Positions 19,246 to 27,440 of a stretch of 64,000 nt of DNA are shown here, one piece after another. Made by a program: the position numbers and the translations under genes. Under the pieces are notes generated by a model. That model saw nothing but the letters and a program-made list of their open reading frames with translations, made no database searches and was not told the DNA's origin. The stretch's first letter is position 1, and every line of letters starts with the position of its first letter. This DNA is from Abditibacteriota bacterium. Its GTDB lineage: Bacteria; Armatimonadota; UBA5829. Location: contig JAFZNQ010000115.1 of the NCBI GenBank assembly GCA_017552965.1, positions 62,001 through 126,000 on the forward strand, read 5' to 3'.

Positions 19246-19716
19246 TTATTTTATTTTGCTTACCAGATCTGCCATTTCCAGGGCTGCCATAGCCGCGTCA
19301 AAGCCCTTGTTGCCTGCCTTGGTCCCGGCACGCTCCACGGCCTGCTCTATGGTGTCCGAGGTCACCACGCCGAAGATGACGGGCACGCCGGTTTTGGCGG
19401 AAGCGGCGGCTATACCCTTGGCGGTCTCCTGACACACCAGATCGTAGTGGGAGGTGGCGCCCCGGATGACCGCGCCGAGACATATGACCGCGTCATACTG
19501 TCCCGACTCCGCCAGCCTGAGAGCACAAAGAGGCAGCTCAAAGGCTCCCGGGACCCGGACCACCGTCACGTTTTCCTCCGGAGCTCCGTGACGCGTCAAG
19601 GCGTCCAGAGCGCCGGCAAGCAGCTTGGAGGTGATAAAATCGTTGAATCGGCTGACTACTATGGCAAATTGTTTTTGCCCGGCTTCATAGCCGCCTTCGA
19701 TAAGCTTGTAAGACAT
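19246..19716 (-). CDS. ribH: 6,7-dimethyl-8-ribityllumazine synthase
   Basis: A 156-aa enzyme that condenses 5-amino-6-ribitylamino-uracil with dihydroxybutanone phosphate. Family motifs are visible: VSRFNDFIT at the N-terminus, VPGAFELPL, and [23 protein letters not shown] with the catalytic His. Length is normal. It follows ribBA by 15 nt and completes the riboflavin set in this operon. Confidence 0.97.
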   Translation of the reverse strand: MSYKLIEGGYEAGQKQFAIVVSRFNDFITSKLLAGALDALTRHGAPEENVTVVRVPGAFELPLCALRLAESGQYDAVICLGAVIRGATSHYDLVCQETAKGIAAASAKTGVPVIFGVVTSDTIEQAVERAGTKAGNKGFDAAMAALEMADLVSKIK

Positions 19717-19731
19717 ATTATTCTCCTCTGG

Positions 19732-20928
19732 TTATAACAGATGTCCCATCCGTGTTTTTTTCGTTGCCAGATATTCGGCGTTCTCGCTCCTGGGCCGCAC
19801 CACCAGAGGCACCCTCTCGGTGATCTCCAGATCGTAGCCCCCCAGAGCCGCGTATTTGCCCGGGTTGTTGGTCATGAGCCGCAGCTTGCGGATGCCCAGC
19901 TCCCGGATGACCTGGGCCCCCAGGGAATAATCCCTCATGTCTGCGGGAAAGCCCAGCATCAGATTGGCGTCCACCGTGTCGGCGCCGTGCTCCTGCAGGT
20001 GATAGGCCTTCAGCTTGTTCACCAGGCCTATGCCCCTGCCCTCGTGATGTGGTATGTAGATCAGGGCTCCCCTGCCCTCCCGGGATATCATTTCCAGAGA
20101 GAGCCTCAGCTGCTCCCCGCAGTCGCACCTGTGGGACCCCAGCACGTCGCCCGTAAAGCAGGCGGAATGCATCCGCACCAGACAGGGCTCCCCATCGGAC
20201 ACGCAGCCCATGGTCAGGGCTATATAGGGCCCTGCCTCCACGTCCGTCTCGTAGGCGGAAGCGGTAAATACGCCGTAGTCATTGGGCAGCTCGCACTCGG
20301 CCACCTTGTGGACCAGACACTCGTGCTGCCTGCGGTATTTGATCAGCTCGGCTATGGTGGTCATCTTCAGGGAATACTTCTCCGCCAGCTTTTCCAGCTG
20401 GGGCACCCGGGCCATGGTCCCGTCCTCATTGAGTATCTCGCACAGGACTCCGGTCTCCTTCAGGCCGGCGATCCTGCAGAGGTCCACCACCGCCTCGGTG
20501 TGACCGGCTCTCACCAGCACGCCTCCGGGGGCTGCCTTCAGAGGATGGATGTGTCCGGGTCTGGCCAGATCCTCCGGCCGGGTGTCTTCGGAGGCCATGG
20601 CGTTGATGGTCCTGGCCCGGTCGGCGGCGGATATGCCCGTAGTGGTGCCCGCCAGGGCGTCCACGCTGACCGTAAAGGCCGTGGAATGCCGGGCCGTATT
20701 GTGAGACACCATCATGGGCAGAGCCAGCTCCTCCAGCCTTTTGGGAGTGGCGGGAGTGCAGATGAGCCCCCGGCCCGCCTTGGTGAGAAAATTCACGTCC
20801 TCGGCGGTGGTGAACTGAGCCGCCATGACGAAGTCACCTTCGTTCTCCCTGTCCTCATCGTCCACCACTATTATCATACGTCCCCGGCGCAGCTCCTCCG
20901 CCGCCTCGGGAATAGTCGCAAATCTCAT
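19732..20928 (-). CDS. ribBA: Bifunctional DHBP synthase / GTP cyclohydrolase II
   Basis: A 398-aa fusion protein that makes both precursors of riboflavin. The N-terminal half (about 1-200) is 3,4-dihydroxy-2-butanone-4-phosphate synthase, with VVDDEDRENEGDFV and the RPGHIHPL segment. The C-terminal half is GTP cyclohydrolase II, with Zn-binding cysteines in CFTGDVLGSHRCDCGEQ and the YIPHHEGRGIGL motif. Both halves look intact. The stop of ribE overlaps its ATG region by 4 nt. Confidence 0.97.
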   Translation of the reverse strand: MRFATIPEAAEELRRGRMIIVVDDEDRENEGDFVMAAQFTTAEDVNFLTKAGRGLICTPATPKRLEELALPMMVSHNTARHSTAFTVSVDALAGTTTGISAADRARTINAMASEDTRPEDLARPGHIHPLKAAPGGVLVRAGHTEAVVDLCRIAGLKETGVLCEILNEDGTMARVPQLEKLAEKYSLKMTTIAELIKYRRQHECLVHKVAECELPNDYGVFTASAYETDVEAGPYIALTMGCVSDGEPCLVRMHSACFTGDVLGSHRCDCGEQLRLSLEMISREGRGALIYIPHHEGRGIGLVNKLKAYHLQEHGADTVDANLMLGFPADMRDYSLGAQVIRELGIRKLRLMTNNPGKYAALGGYDLEITERVPLVVRPRSENAEYLATKKTRMGHLL

Positions 20929-21563
20929 ATATCTACCTGCATAAAGCCGCTCTTGAGCAGCGCTTCCTTCAAGGGCTCGGCCGTGTCCCGTCCCAACAGC
21001 TTCTCGGTATATTTGGCCAGTATATCCGTCTCCAGATTCATCCTGTCCCCGGCCTTTTTCTCCCCCAGGGTGGTATTGGCCAGGGTGTGGGGGATCACCG
21101 CCACGGTAAAGCCGCTGCCCGACACCCGGGCCACGGTCAGGGATACGCCGTCCAGGGCCACGGAGCCCTTGGGGACGATATACCGCAGCAGGGGCCCGGG
21201 ACAGACAAAGTCTATCTCCCGGGAGCCGCCTATCTCCCTGACGGAGCCCACCGTCGCCAGTCCGTCCACGTGTCCGGACACGAAGTGGCCTCCCAGAGGT
21301 CTGGACAGGGTCAGAGCTGTCTCCAGATTCACCCTCTCCCCCTTTTTGAGCAAGCCGAGAGCGGTGCGGCTCACGGTCTCTCTCACCGCGTCAAACCCCA
21401 GAGCGCCGCCGTCGGCGTCCGTCAGGGTCAGACACACTCCGTTTACAGCCACGGAGTCTCCCGTCTTCACACCGGAGAGTCCGGCTGCTATCCTTATCCT
21501 GTACACCGGGCCGGGCGTCACGCTCAGCACGGCGCCGATCGCTTCGGTCAATCCTGTAAACAT
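20925..21563 (-). CDS. ribE: Riboflavin synthase alpha chain
   Basis: A 212-aa enzyme that dismutates two lumazine molecules to riboflavin. It has two lumazine-binding barrels: MFTGLTEAIGAV with DSVAVNGVCLT in the first half, and GHFVSGHVDGLATV with GSVALDGVSLTVA in the second. The gene overlaps ribD by 16 nt and ribBA by 4 nt. The name ribE is used in the Gram-negative-style sense for this enzyme. Confidence 0.96.
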   Translation of the reverse strand: MFTGLTEAIGAVLSVTPGPVYRIRIAAGLSGVKTGDSVAVNGVCLTLTDADGGALGFDAVRETVSRTALGLLKKGERVNLETALTLSRPLGGHFVSGHVDGLATVGSVREIGGSREIDFVCPGPLLRYIVPKGSVALDGVSLTVARVSGSGFTVAVIPHTLANTTLGEKKAGDRMNLETDILAKYTEKLLGRDTAEPLKEALLKSGFMQVDI

Positions 21564-22612
21564 GGGGCGACCTTCACCAATATATCTTCTCCTATGCGGC
21601 GCACTTCCTTCACTGTGACAGAGTGGGCGTCCTCTATGAGGACCGCCGTATCTCCTCCGCCCTGCCCTACCGCCGCGCTGTCATTCAGGAGCTTGGGGGC
21701 GTAGAAAAACAGTCCCTCGTCCCAGAGCCCCTCTTTGACAAAGCTGCCTGCGGTCCGGGCGCCGCCCTCCACCAGCAGGGACATTATGCCTATGTCGGCC
21801 AATATGGCCAGCAGCTCCCTCAGCCTGCCCTCCCGGTAGGTGATCAGGCAATAGCCCTCCCGGTCCTCCGTCTTGTTGGCATCTCCGGGCCGGGCAAATA
21901 TCACGGGCCCGCCGGGAGCCCGGAATATGTTGTGCTCCCGGGTCTCCGGGATGGCGGAGGTAAGGACTATCCTGCAGGGCTGCTTTACCCGGGCGCCTCC
22001 CGTTCTGGCGGAAAGGGACGGGTCGTCCCGGCGGAAGGTATTGCCTCCCACCAGCACTCCGTCGCATTTGCTGCGCAGCCGGTGGACGAGACGCCGGGAC
22101 CTCTCGGAGGATATCCACTTCGAATCCCCCGAGGCAGCGGCAGTCTTGCCGTCCAGTGTCATGGCCTGCTTCAGTATCACAAAGGGCCTGTGAAGGGTCC
22201 TGTGGGTGATGTATTCCCTGTTCAGGGCCCGGCACTCTTCCTCCAGCACGCCGCACACGGTCTCAATGCCTGCCCGGCGCAGGGTCTCTATGCCCCCTCC
22301 CGACACCTTGCTGTCCGGGTCCTGCATGCCTATGAACACCCTCCTGACTCCCGCTTTGATGAGAGCGTCGGCGCAGGGCGGGGTCTTGCCGTAGTGACAG
22401 CAGGGCTCCAGAGTGACATAGACGTCGGCGCCCCGGGCGTCGGGACAGCCGGCCAGAGCGTTGATCTCGGCGTGGGCCGCGCCGGCCCGCCGGTGGGCTC
22501 CCCGGCCCAGTATGGCTCCGTCCCGGACTATGACTGCCCCCACCCGGGGATTGGGTGAAGGATCGTATTTGGAGGCCAGACGAATGGCCAGACGCATATA
22601 TTCGGTGTTCAT
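21548..22612 (-). CDS. ribD: Bifunctional riboflavin deaminase/reductase RibD
   Basis: A 354-aa enzyme carrying out steps 2 and 3 of riboflavin synthesis. The N-terminal cytidine-deaminase-like domain has Zn ligands His47 (HAE) and Cys71/Cys80 (PCCHYGKTPPC). The C-terminal reductase begins near residue 145 (RPFVILKQAMTLDGK) and includes WISSERSRRLVHRLR. I placed the start at the ATG overlapping the preceding small membrane gene (ATGA). The frame is open further upstream, but that extension is unrelated to RibD and antiparallel to nothing useful. Confidence 0.95.
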   Translation of the reverse strand: MNTEYMRLAIRLASKYDPSPNPRVGAVIVRDGAILGRGAHRRAGAAHAEINALAGCPDARGADVYVTLEPCCHYGKTPPCADALIKAGVRRVFIGMQDPDSKVSGGGIETLRRAGIETVCGVLEEECRALNREYITHRTLHRPFVILKQAMTLDGKTAAASGDSKWISSERSRRLVHRLRSKCDGVLVGGNTFRRDDPSLSARTGGARVKQPCRIVLTSAIPETREHNIFRAPGGPVIFARPGDANKTEDREGYCLITYREGRLRELLAILADIGIMSLLVEGGARTAGSFVKEGLWDEGLFFYAPKLLNDSAAVGQGGGDTAVLIEDAHSVTVKEVRRIGEDILVKVAPCLQD

Positions 22613-22908
22613 CTTCTGCGAAATTCGGCTCTCGTCAGCAGCAGATCCCACACCAGAAAGGCCGTCATCACCAGCATCAGCGCCAGCACCGCGGCCAGAT
22701 ATCCCAGCATGGCCCTCACTCCCAGAACGGTCCGGAGATAGGGAAAGACTGCGAACAGCCCGAAGCACAGCTCGGTGGCGGCAAACAGGGAGGTGCGTAT
22801 GAACTTGCGCAGAGTTCCTGCCAGAGAGGGGTCCTTTTTCCACATGACCAGCTCCCGCGCAAAAAACGCCGCCACCACCAGCATGCAGAGGGACAGCAGG
22901 ACTATCAT
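22609..22908 (-). CDS. Small three-helix membrane protein of unknown function
   Basis: A 99-aa protein with three hydrophobic segments (about residues 1-22, 38-60, 64-90), a Lys/Arg-rich first loop and a basic tail (EFRRR). No family is recognised. It is probably real: its ATG overlaps the rpe stop by 4 nt and its stop overlaps the ribD start by 4 nt, so it is embedded in a tightly coupled operon. A riboflavin or precursor transporter is conceivable, but it does not resemble RibU or other known ones. Confidence 0.68.
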   Translation of the reverse strand: MIVLLSLCMLVVAAFFARELVMWKKDPSLAGTLRKFIRTSLFAATELCFGLFAVFPYLRTVLGVRAMLGYLAAVLALMLVMTAFLVWDLLLTRAEFRRR

Positions 22909-23564
22909 CCTCTCAGAGACTCAATGGCGTCCCGTCTGGACAGAGTCTTGTTGGCAAAGACGTAATTGCCGGCCACCAGCATATTGGCTCCCGCGCTGAT
23001 GACCTGCTTTGCGGTCACGTTGTCTATGCCTCCGTCCACGGTGATATCCAGATCCAGGCCCCGGCTGTCGGCCATACGTCTGACAGCCTCTATCTTTTTC
23101 AGCATGGAGTCTATGAATTTCTGGCCGCCGAAGCCCGGGTTCACGGTCATGACCAGCACCGAGTCCAGATCCTCCAGCACGTATTCCAGAGTATTCTCGT
23201 TGGTGTGGGGGTTGAGAGCCACTCCTGCCTTTTTGCCTGTGGCCCTGATATTCTGCACGGTCCGGTGCAGATGGACGCAGGCCTCTTCGTGGACGGTGAT
23301 CTCCCTGACCAGGTCGGGCTTGGCAAACTGCTCTATGTATTTGTCCGGATCCTCTATCATGAGATGCACGTAAAAAGGCAGGCTGCTGACGGCGGCGCAG
23401 GCGGCCAGAAAGCCGGGGCCAAAGGTGATATTGGGCACGAAATGCCCGTCCATCACGTCGCAGTGCACTGCGTCGGCTCCCGCCGTCTCGATGCTCTTCA
23501 GCTCCTTGTCCATACAGGCAAAATCCGCGCTCAGTATGGACGGCATGATGATGATGTCTTTCAT
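22905..23564 (-). CDS. rpe: Ribulose-phosphate 3-epimerase
   Basis: A 219-aa TIM-barrel enzyme that interconverts ribulose-5-phosphate and xylulose-5-phosphate. Motifs include PSILSADFACM, HCDVMDGHFVPNITFGP, HLMIEDP, MTVNPGFGGQKFI and ITVDGGID, covering the metal ligands and both catalytic Asp residues. Ribulose-5-phosphate is also the substrate of RibB, which gives a metabolic reason for its position before the rib genes. Confidence 0.97.
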   Translation of the reverse strand: MKDIIIMPSILSADFACMDKELKSIETAGADAVHCDVMDGHFVPNITFGPGFLAACAAVSSLPFYVHLMIEDPDKYIEQFAKPDLVREITVHEEACVHLHRTVQNIRATGKKAGVALNPHTNENTLEYVLEDLDSVLVMTVNPGFGGQKFIDSMLKKIEAVRRMADSRGLDLDITVDGGIDNVTAKQVISAGANMLVAGNYVFANKTLSRRDAIESLRG

Positions 23565-23573
23565 GTATCGTTC

Positions 23574-25115
23574 CTATTCTATGAGTATATCTATTTCGTG
23601 ATCGCTGTCGGGCAGCAGCTCGGGGCCCTGGTCCTCAGGCCCTTCCCCGTCGTCCCCGGAAGGCTCCGGAGCCTCCCGGCGGCGGTAGGGCTCGGTCTCC
23701 GGCTCCTCTCTGTCAAACCTGTGAGCTATGTCTATCCCGTTGGATACCACCAGATCCACCCCGGTGTCCTTGGACACGGACAGGGCCGCCTCCGGATTGG
23801 AGGATATGACGTAGTCCTCCGGCACCGTGTCCGAATACTGGCCTGTGACGCCGTTCACCTTCAGACCGGCCCTCACTATCATTTCCGCTGCGTCGCCCTT
23901 GTGCTTGCCCACCACGTCGGGCATGATGACGAATTCGTTGCCCAGGCTGGCCTGGATGGTCACGGTCTCGCCCTTTTTCAGCTTGCGGCCGGCCCCGGGG
24001 GTCTGATGGATCACCAGTCCCTCCTTGAATTCCTCCGAATAGGTGGGATCGTTGCGCAGCACGAAGAAGCCCTCTCTTTCCAGGGTGTTCACCGCTTCGG
24101 ACTCGCTCATGCCTATGACGTCGGGCACCACCTGCTTGCCCCGGCTCACCAGATAAAAGGTGACGCAGGCGCTCAGGAGCAGCACCGCGAGGATCAGCAG
24201 CACGCCTCCCAGCATGCCGCCGGAGCCCTTGGTCTCCCTGGGATGCTCCACTTCCACGCTGGGCTTGGGCTCGGCAAAGCCGCCCTCGGCCCGGCCGGTC
24301 TTGATGCAGTTGGATATCTTCTGAGAGTAGATGCTGGCCGTCTCTATCCGGTCTTCGGGTCTCTTGGCCAGAGATCTTTTCACCAGAGCCGATATGTTTT
24401 CCGGTATCTCATGGTCGTAGCTTCTGGGGTCCGCGGGCTCGGTCTCCAGTATCCTGGAGGCGGTCTCTATGGAGGTGGCCCCGGTAAAGGGCACGTGCCC
24501 CGTGAGCATCCTGTAATACACGGCTCCCGCGGCGTAGATGTCCGACTGTTCCGCAGGCAGACCGCCCTGGATCAGCTCGGGGCTCTGAAAATATATGGTG
24601 TATTTGTCCAGAGTCTCCTTGGCCCGGGGGCTGGCGGCCAGACCGTCCCGTCTGCCGAAGCCCCTGACCTTGACGGAGCCGTCCTCGGTGATGAGCACGT
24701 CGTCGTCGGTCAGGTCACCGTGGCACAGGCCCGCTATATGGGCCTTGTCCAGAGTGGCCAGCACGTTGACTATGATCTCCGAGGCCTTGACGCAGGACAG
24801 CTTTTTTTCTCCGGCCAGCAGCTCTGCCAGGCTCTTGCCCCGCACGGGCTCATACACGAAAAACGGCTCCGCATCCTCCAGATTGGTCTCCAGCAGAGCC
24901 AGAGTCGCGGGGTGATCCAGCTGGGCGCATTCCTCCGCCCCCTTTGCATACCCCTCCGCAAAAGCCCGGTCCTCGGCCCAGCAGGGCTTCATGACGTAGA
25001 GGGACACCTGACGGTCGCCAATCTTGTCCACGGCGCTGTAAACGCTGAAGATGAGAGAATCGGACTCCTTTGCCAGTATCTGGAATCTGTTGTTGTAGAG
25101 CGTGTTCTCAGCCAT
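23574..25115 (-). CDS. PASTA-domain serine/threonine kinase-like protein, probably catalytically degenerate
   Basis: A 513-aa protein with a cytoplasmic kinase fold (about 10-265), one transmembrane helix near 310-335, two extracytoplasmic PASTA repeats (about 337-470) and an acidic, Pro-rich tail. The start at 25115 is set by AAAGGAGG six bases upstream; an earlier ATG lies before this site. Kinase landmarks are partly lost. The VAIK-type Lys is present (YVMK, Lys43) and the catalytic-loop Asp134 remains in HGDLTDDD, but the loop Asn is Asp139 and the DFG Asp is Gly152 (GFG). SPE of the APE motif is kept. Such changes usually abolish Mg-ATP catalysis. PASTA domains bind peptidoglycan or lipid II in the PknB/PrkC family. 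It heads the rpe-rib operon. Confidence 0.85.
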   Translation of the reverse strand: MAENTLYNNRFQILAKESDSLIFSVYSAVDKIGDRQVSLYVMKPCWAEDRAFAEGYAKGAEECAQLDHPATLALLETNLEDAEPFFVYEPVRGKSLAELLAGEKKLSCVKASEIIVNVLATLDKAHIAGLCHGDLTDDDVLITEDGSVKVRGFGRRDGLAASPRAKETLDKYTIYFQSPELIQGGLPAEQSDIYAAGAVYYRMLTGHVPFTGATSIETASRILETEPADPRSYDHEIPENISALVKRSLAKRPEDRIETASIYSQKISNCIKTGRAEGGFAEPKPSVEVEHPRETKGSGGMLGGVLLILAVLLLSACVTFYLVSRGKQVVPDVIGMSESEAVNTLEREGFFVLRNDPTYSEEFKEGLVIHQTPGAGRKLKKGETVTIQASLGNEFVIMPDVVGKHKGDAAEMIVRAGLKVNGVTGQYSDTVPEDYVISSNPEAALSVSKDTGVDLVVSNGIDIAHRFDREEPETEPYRRREAPEPSGDDGEGPEDQGPELLPDSDHEIDILIE

Positions 25116-25147
25116 GTGAGGCCTCCTTTGAGAAAACATACAATATA

Positions 25148-25176
25148 ATTATACTACACGCGGGCGCGAAAAACAA
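25148..25176 (-). promoter_or_regulatory. Promoter of the PASTA kinase-rib operon
   Basis: The -10 TATAAT is at 25153-25148 and the -35 TTGTTT at 25176-25171, with 17-nt spacing. The -35 touches the terminator of the upstream operon. No FMN riboswitch fits in the roughly 30-nt leader. Confidence 0.72.
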
Positions 25177-25199
25177 AGCCGCAGCGCTGCTGCGGCTTT
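25170..25199 (-). terminator. Terminator after vanW gene
   Basis: The 10-bp stem AAAGCCGCAG/CTGCGGCTTT with a 5-nt loop is followed on the minus strand by GTTTTT. It closes the PQQ-propeller-to-vanW operon. Confidence 0.85.
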
Positions 25200-25210
25200 G
25201 GAGTATGCTG

Positions 25211-26086
25211 CTACTGAGCGTCCGGCGCCGGGACTTCGATGACCACGCCTTCGTCGGCGCCTTCCTCAAAGCCGATGCCCTCGTTGCCGTCTCCATCGGG
25301 ATTCACGGCCGGGGCGGGACCCTCATCGGTCCCGGGGGAGGGAGGCGTTTCCACAGCCGGAGGCGCGGCAGGCTGTCCGCCGCCGTCAGGATAGACATTG
25401 TTGTCGGTGGAGGACTTCATGGCCTTTTTTGCCGTAGTGGTGTAGGAGCTGGAAGAGATATAGTCGGTGGTCTTCACGCTCCCCGACTCCACTATCCTCT
25501 TTACCACGGCGCTTTTGCCGTTGTTTTTGAAGGAGGAGGTCACGGTGCAGCGCTTTTTGCTGTCGGCGCTGCCCCACAGAGCCACGGTCATTGTGCTGCC
25601 ATCCACGGAGGCCTTTATGACCACCGGGCTCCCCGAATTGTTTCTGAAGGAAAAATCCTGCTGGCCCCAATACACCATGGCGTCTCTGCCGGCGGGGACG
25701 TAGTCCACCATCTTGGAGTGGCTCCGGCGGCTCAGTATCTCCATGCCCGCCAGCAGCGCGGCGTTGAACAGAGTGGAGGACACCTGACAGATGCCTCCTC
25801 CCAGCTCCAGCTTTTGCTCGCCGCCCTGAAAGACGATGGCTTCCCTGTAGCCTGCCGCCGCGGTCCTCTCGCCCAGGGTCTTGTTGAAGGAAAAGACCCC
25901 TCCGGGCTGCAGCGAGGTGCCGTTCAGCTTCTTCACGGCCACCTTCAGATTGGAGGTCCTGCCCGCATTTTTGGCATTGAAGCCCGTGGTGTATCTGCCC
26001 AGACACACTCCGGGCGTATCCTGGGCCCACAGGGCTGCCGGCAGAATGAGCAGCAGAATGATGGCTAAAAGCGTATTTCTTTTCAT
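25211..26086 (-). CDS. VanW family protein (short form)
   Basis: A 291-aa exported protein with a signal peptide (residues 1-21) and a VanW domain at about 27-175: FNAKNAGRTSNLKVAV, PGGVFSFNKTLGERT and GGGICQVSSTLFNAALLAG with the family Cys. The C-terminal 90 residues are Pro/Gly/Asp-rich low complexity. VanW proteins occur in vancomycin-resistance clusters and in many envelopes, but their biochemical role is unclear. It lies 4 nt after a longer VanW paralog and probably arose by tandem duplication. Confidence 0.88.
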   Translation of the reverse strand: MKRNTLLAIILLLILPAALWAQDTPGVCLGRYTTGFNAKNAGRTSNLKVAVKKLNGTSLQPGGVFSFNKTLGERTAAAGYREAIVFQGGEQKLELGGGICQVSSTLFNAALLAGMEILSRRSHSKMVDYVPAGRDAMVYWGQQDFSFRNNSGSPVVIKASVDGSTMTVALWGSADSKKRCTVTSSFKNNGKSAVVKRIVESGSVKTTDYISSSSYTTTAKKAMKSSTDNNVYPDGGGQPAAPPAVETPPSPGTDEGPAPAVNPDGDGNEGIGFEEGADEGVVIEVPAPDAQ

Positions 26087-26090
26087 GTTC

Positions 26091-27431
26091 CTATCCGTCT
26101 ATGAGAGTGAGGTCGCCGTTGCCGTCGCCCCCGGCGGGAGGCGCAGGGGTCTCGGGCTTGGGCTGAGCCGGCTTGGGCTTTTCTGCGGGAGGCTCCTTGG
26201 GCTTGGGCCGCCTGTAGGTGCTGGAGGCTGTATAGTCCGCCTTTTTCACGCCGCCGGCGGTGACGTATCTGGTGAGGCTGGCTCCGAAGCCGCCGTTGTA
26301 TACGCTGGTGGATACGGACACTTCCTTTTTGGACCGGGAGCTGCCCCACAGCTGCATGCTGAGGGAGCCGCCGCCTATGGAGGCAAACACTGCCACCGGG
26401 TCGGGAGTGTCGTTGACAAAGCAAAAGTCCGAGGAGCCGTAGCTGACCATGGCGTCCCTGCCCAGAGGCACGTAGGCCACCTTCAGGGAGTGGCAGCGTC
26501 TCGACGTGATCTTCAGCCCGGACAGCAGCACCGCGTTGAACAGAGTGGAGGACACCTGACAGACGCCTCCGCCCATGCCTTCCACCTCTTCGCCGTCCTG
26601 AAAAATGATGGCGGTCTTGTAGCCGGTGCTGGTATCCCTGGGCCCCACTATGCCGTTGTAGGAAAAGGTCTCTCCCGGCATGAGGATGGTGCCGTTGATG
26701 GCGCCGGCGGCAGTCTTCAGATTGTGGGTCCGGGCCACCTTGCCTGCGTTGTAGTTGGTGGTAAAGGAGCCCAGACGGGTATCCACGCTCTGCAGGTCCT
26801 CGCTCTTTATCCGGGGATAATCCGCCACGTATTCCAGCTCCACTGAGCTGGCCCCGGCCTTCAGGGCGGCGCATATGGCCTCCGAGGCAGCAGCCTCGTC
26901 TATCTTTTTGCCTATGACCGCAGGCACCAGGGACACGCCCTTGCCGGTGAACACCAGCCCCGCATTCCTGGGCTTCTGGTCTATGGACCTGTTCACCTCT
27001 CTGATGTATCTGTCTATGACGCTCTTGTCTATCTTTTGCTCTATATCAAAGCTCTTGCCCAGCTTGCCGCCCTTGATGGCCAAGTATTTTGCCAGGAGCC
27101 CGCCGGAGCGGCCCAGAGCGTAGGCCTTGTCCAGAGCCGGCTCCCATTTCCAAAAGAGGCCCAGCTCATAACAGGGCTTGTGGAAGGTGGAGTCGCCTAT
27201 TTTGATGGAGAGAGGGGCAGACGAGATGGTCCTCACGTGGCTGCGGACAGCCTCTGCGGCCTCCTCCCTGGTCATGCCTCCCACGGCTACGCCGCCCACC
27301 TCCGCGTCGGGCGCCAGGCGCCCGGAGGAGGCGAACCGGCTGACCGAAAGGGACATGTGCCACGGCAGCAGAACTGCCAGACACACCAGCACCGCAGCTG
27401 CCGCTGCGACGATCTTTTTTGTCTTGTTCAT
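26091..27431 (-). CDS. VanW family protein with N-terminal YoaR-type region
   Basis: A 446-aa membrane-anchored envelope protein. It has a TM helix at residues 7-24, then a peptidoglycan-binding-4-like region (about 45-215: VGGVAVGGMTREEAAEAV and KSFDIEQKID), then a VanW domain (about 220-360: FTTNYNAGKVARTHNLKTA and GGGVCQVSSTLFNAVLLSG). A Pro/Lys-rich tail follows. This is the YoaR-like layout. The C-terminal half aligns by eye with the neighbouring short VanW protein throughout. Confidence 0.88.
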   Translation of the reverse strand: MNKTKKIVAAAAAVLVCLAVLLPWHMSLSVSRFASSGRLAPDAEVGGVAVGGMTREEAAEAVRSHVRTISSAPLSIKIGDSTFHKPCYELGLFWKWEPALDKAYALGRSGGLLAKYLAIKGGKLGKSFDIEQKIDKSVIDRYIREVNRSIDQKPRNAGLVFTGKGVSLVPAVIGKKIDEAAASEAICAALKAGASSVELEYVADYPRIKSEDLQSVDTRLGSFTTNYNAGKVARTHNLKTAAGAINGTILMPGETFSYNGIVGPRDTSTGYKTAIIFQDGEEVEGMGGGVCQVSSTLFNAVLLSGLKITSRRCHSLKVAYVPLGRDAMVSYGSSDFCFVNDTPDPVAVFASIGGGSLSMQLWGSSRSKKEVSVSTSVYNGGFGASLTRYVTAGGVKKADYTASSTYRRPKPKEPPAEKPKPAQPKPETPAPPAGGDGNGDLTLIDG

Positions 27432-27440
27432 CCCGGTCAG

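Noticed and set aside
25116-25210. FMN riboswitch before the rib operon
   Set aside because: The leader between promoter and ribosome site is only about 30 nt and contains no RFN-like conserved segments; the upstream hairpin is a terminator.
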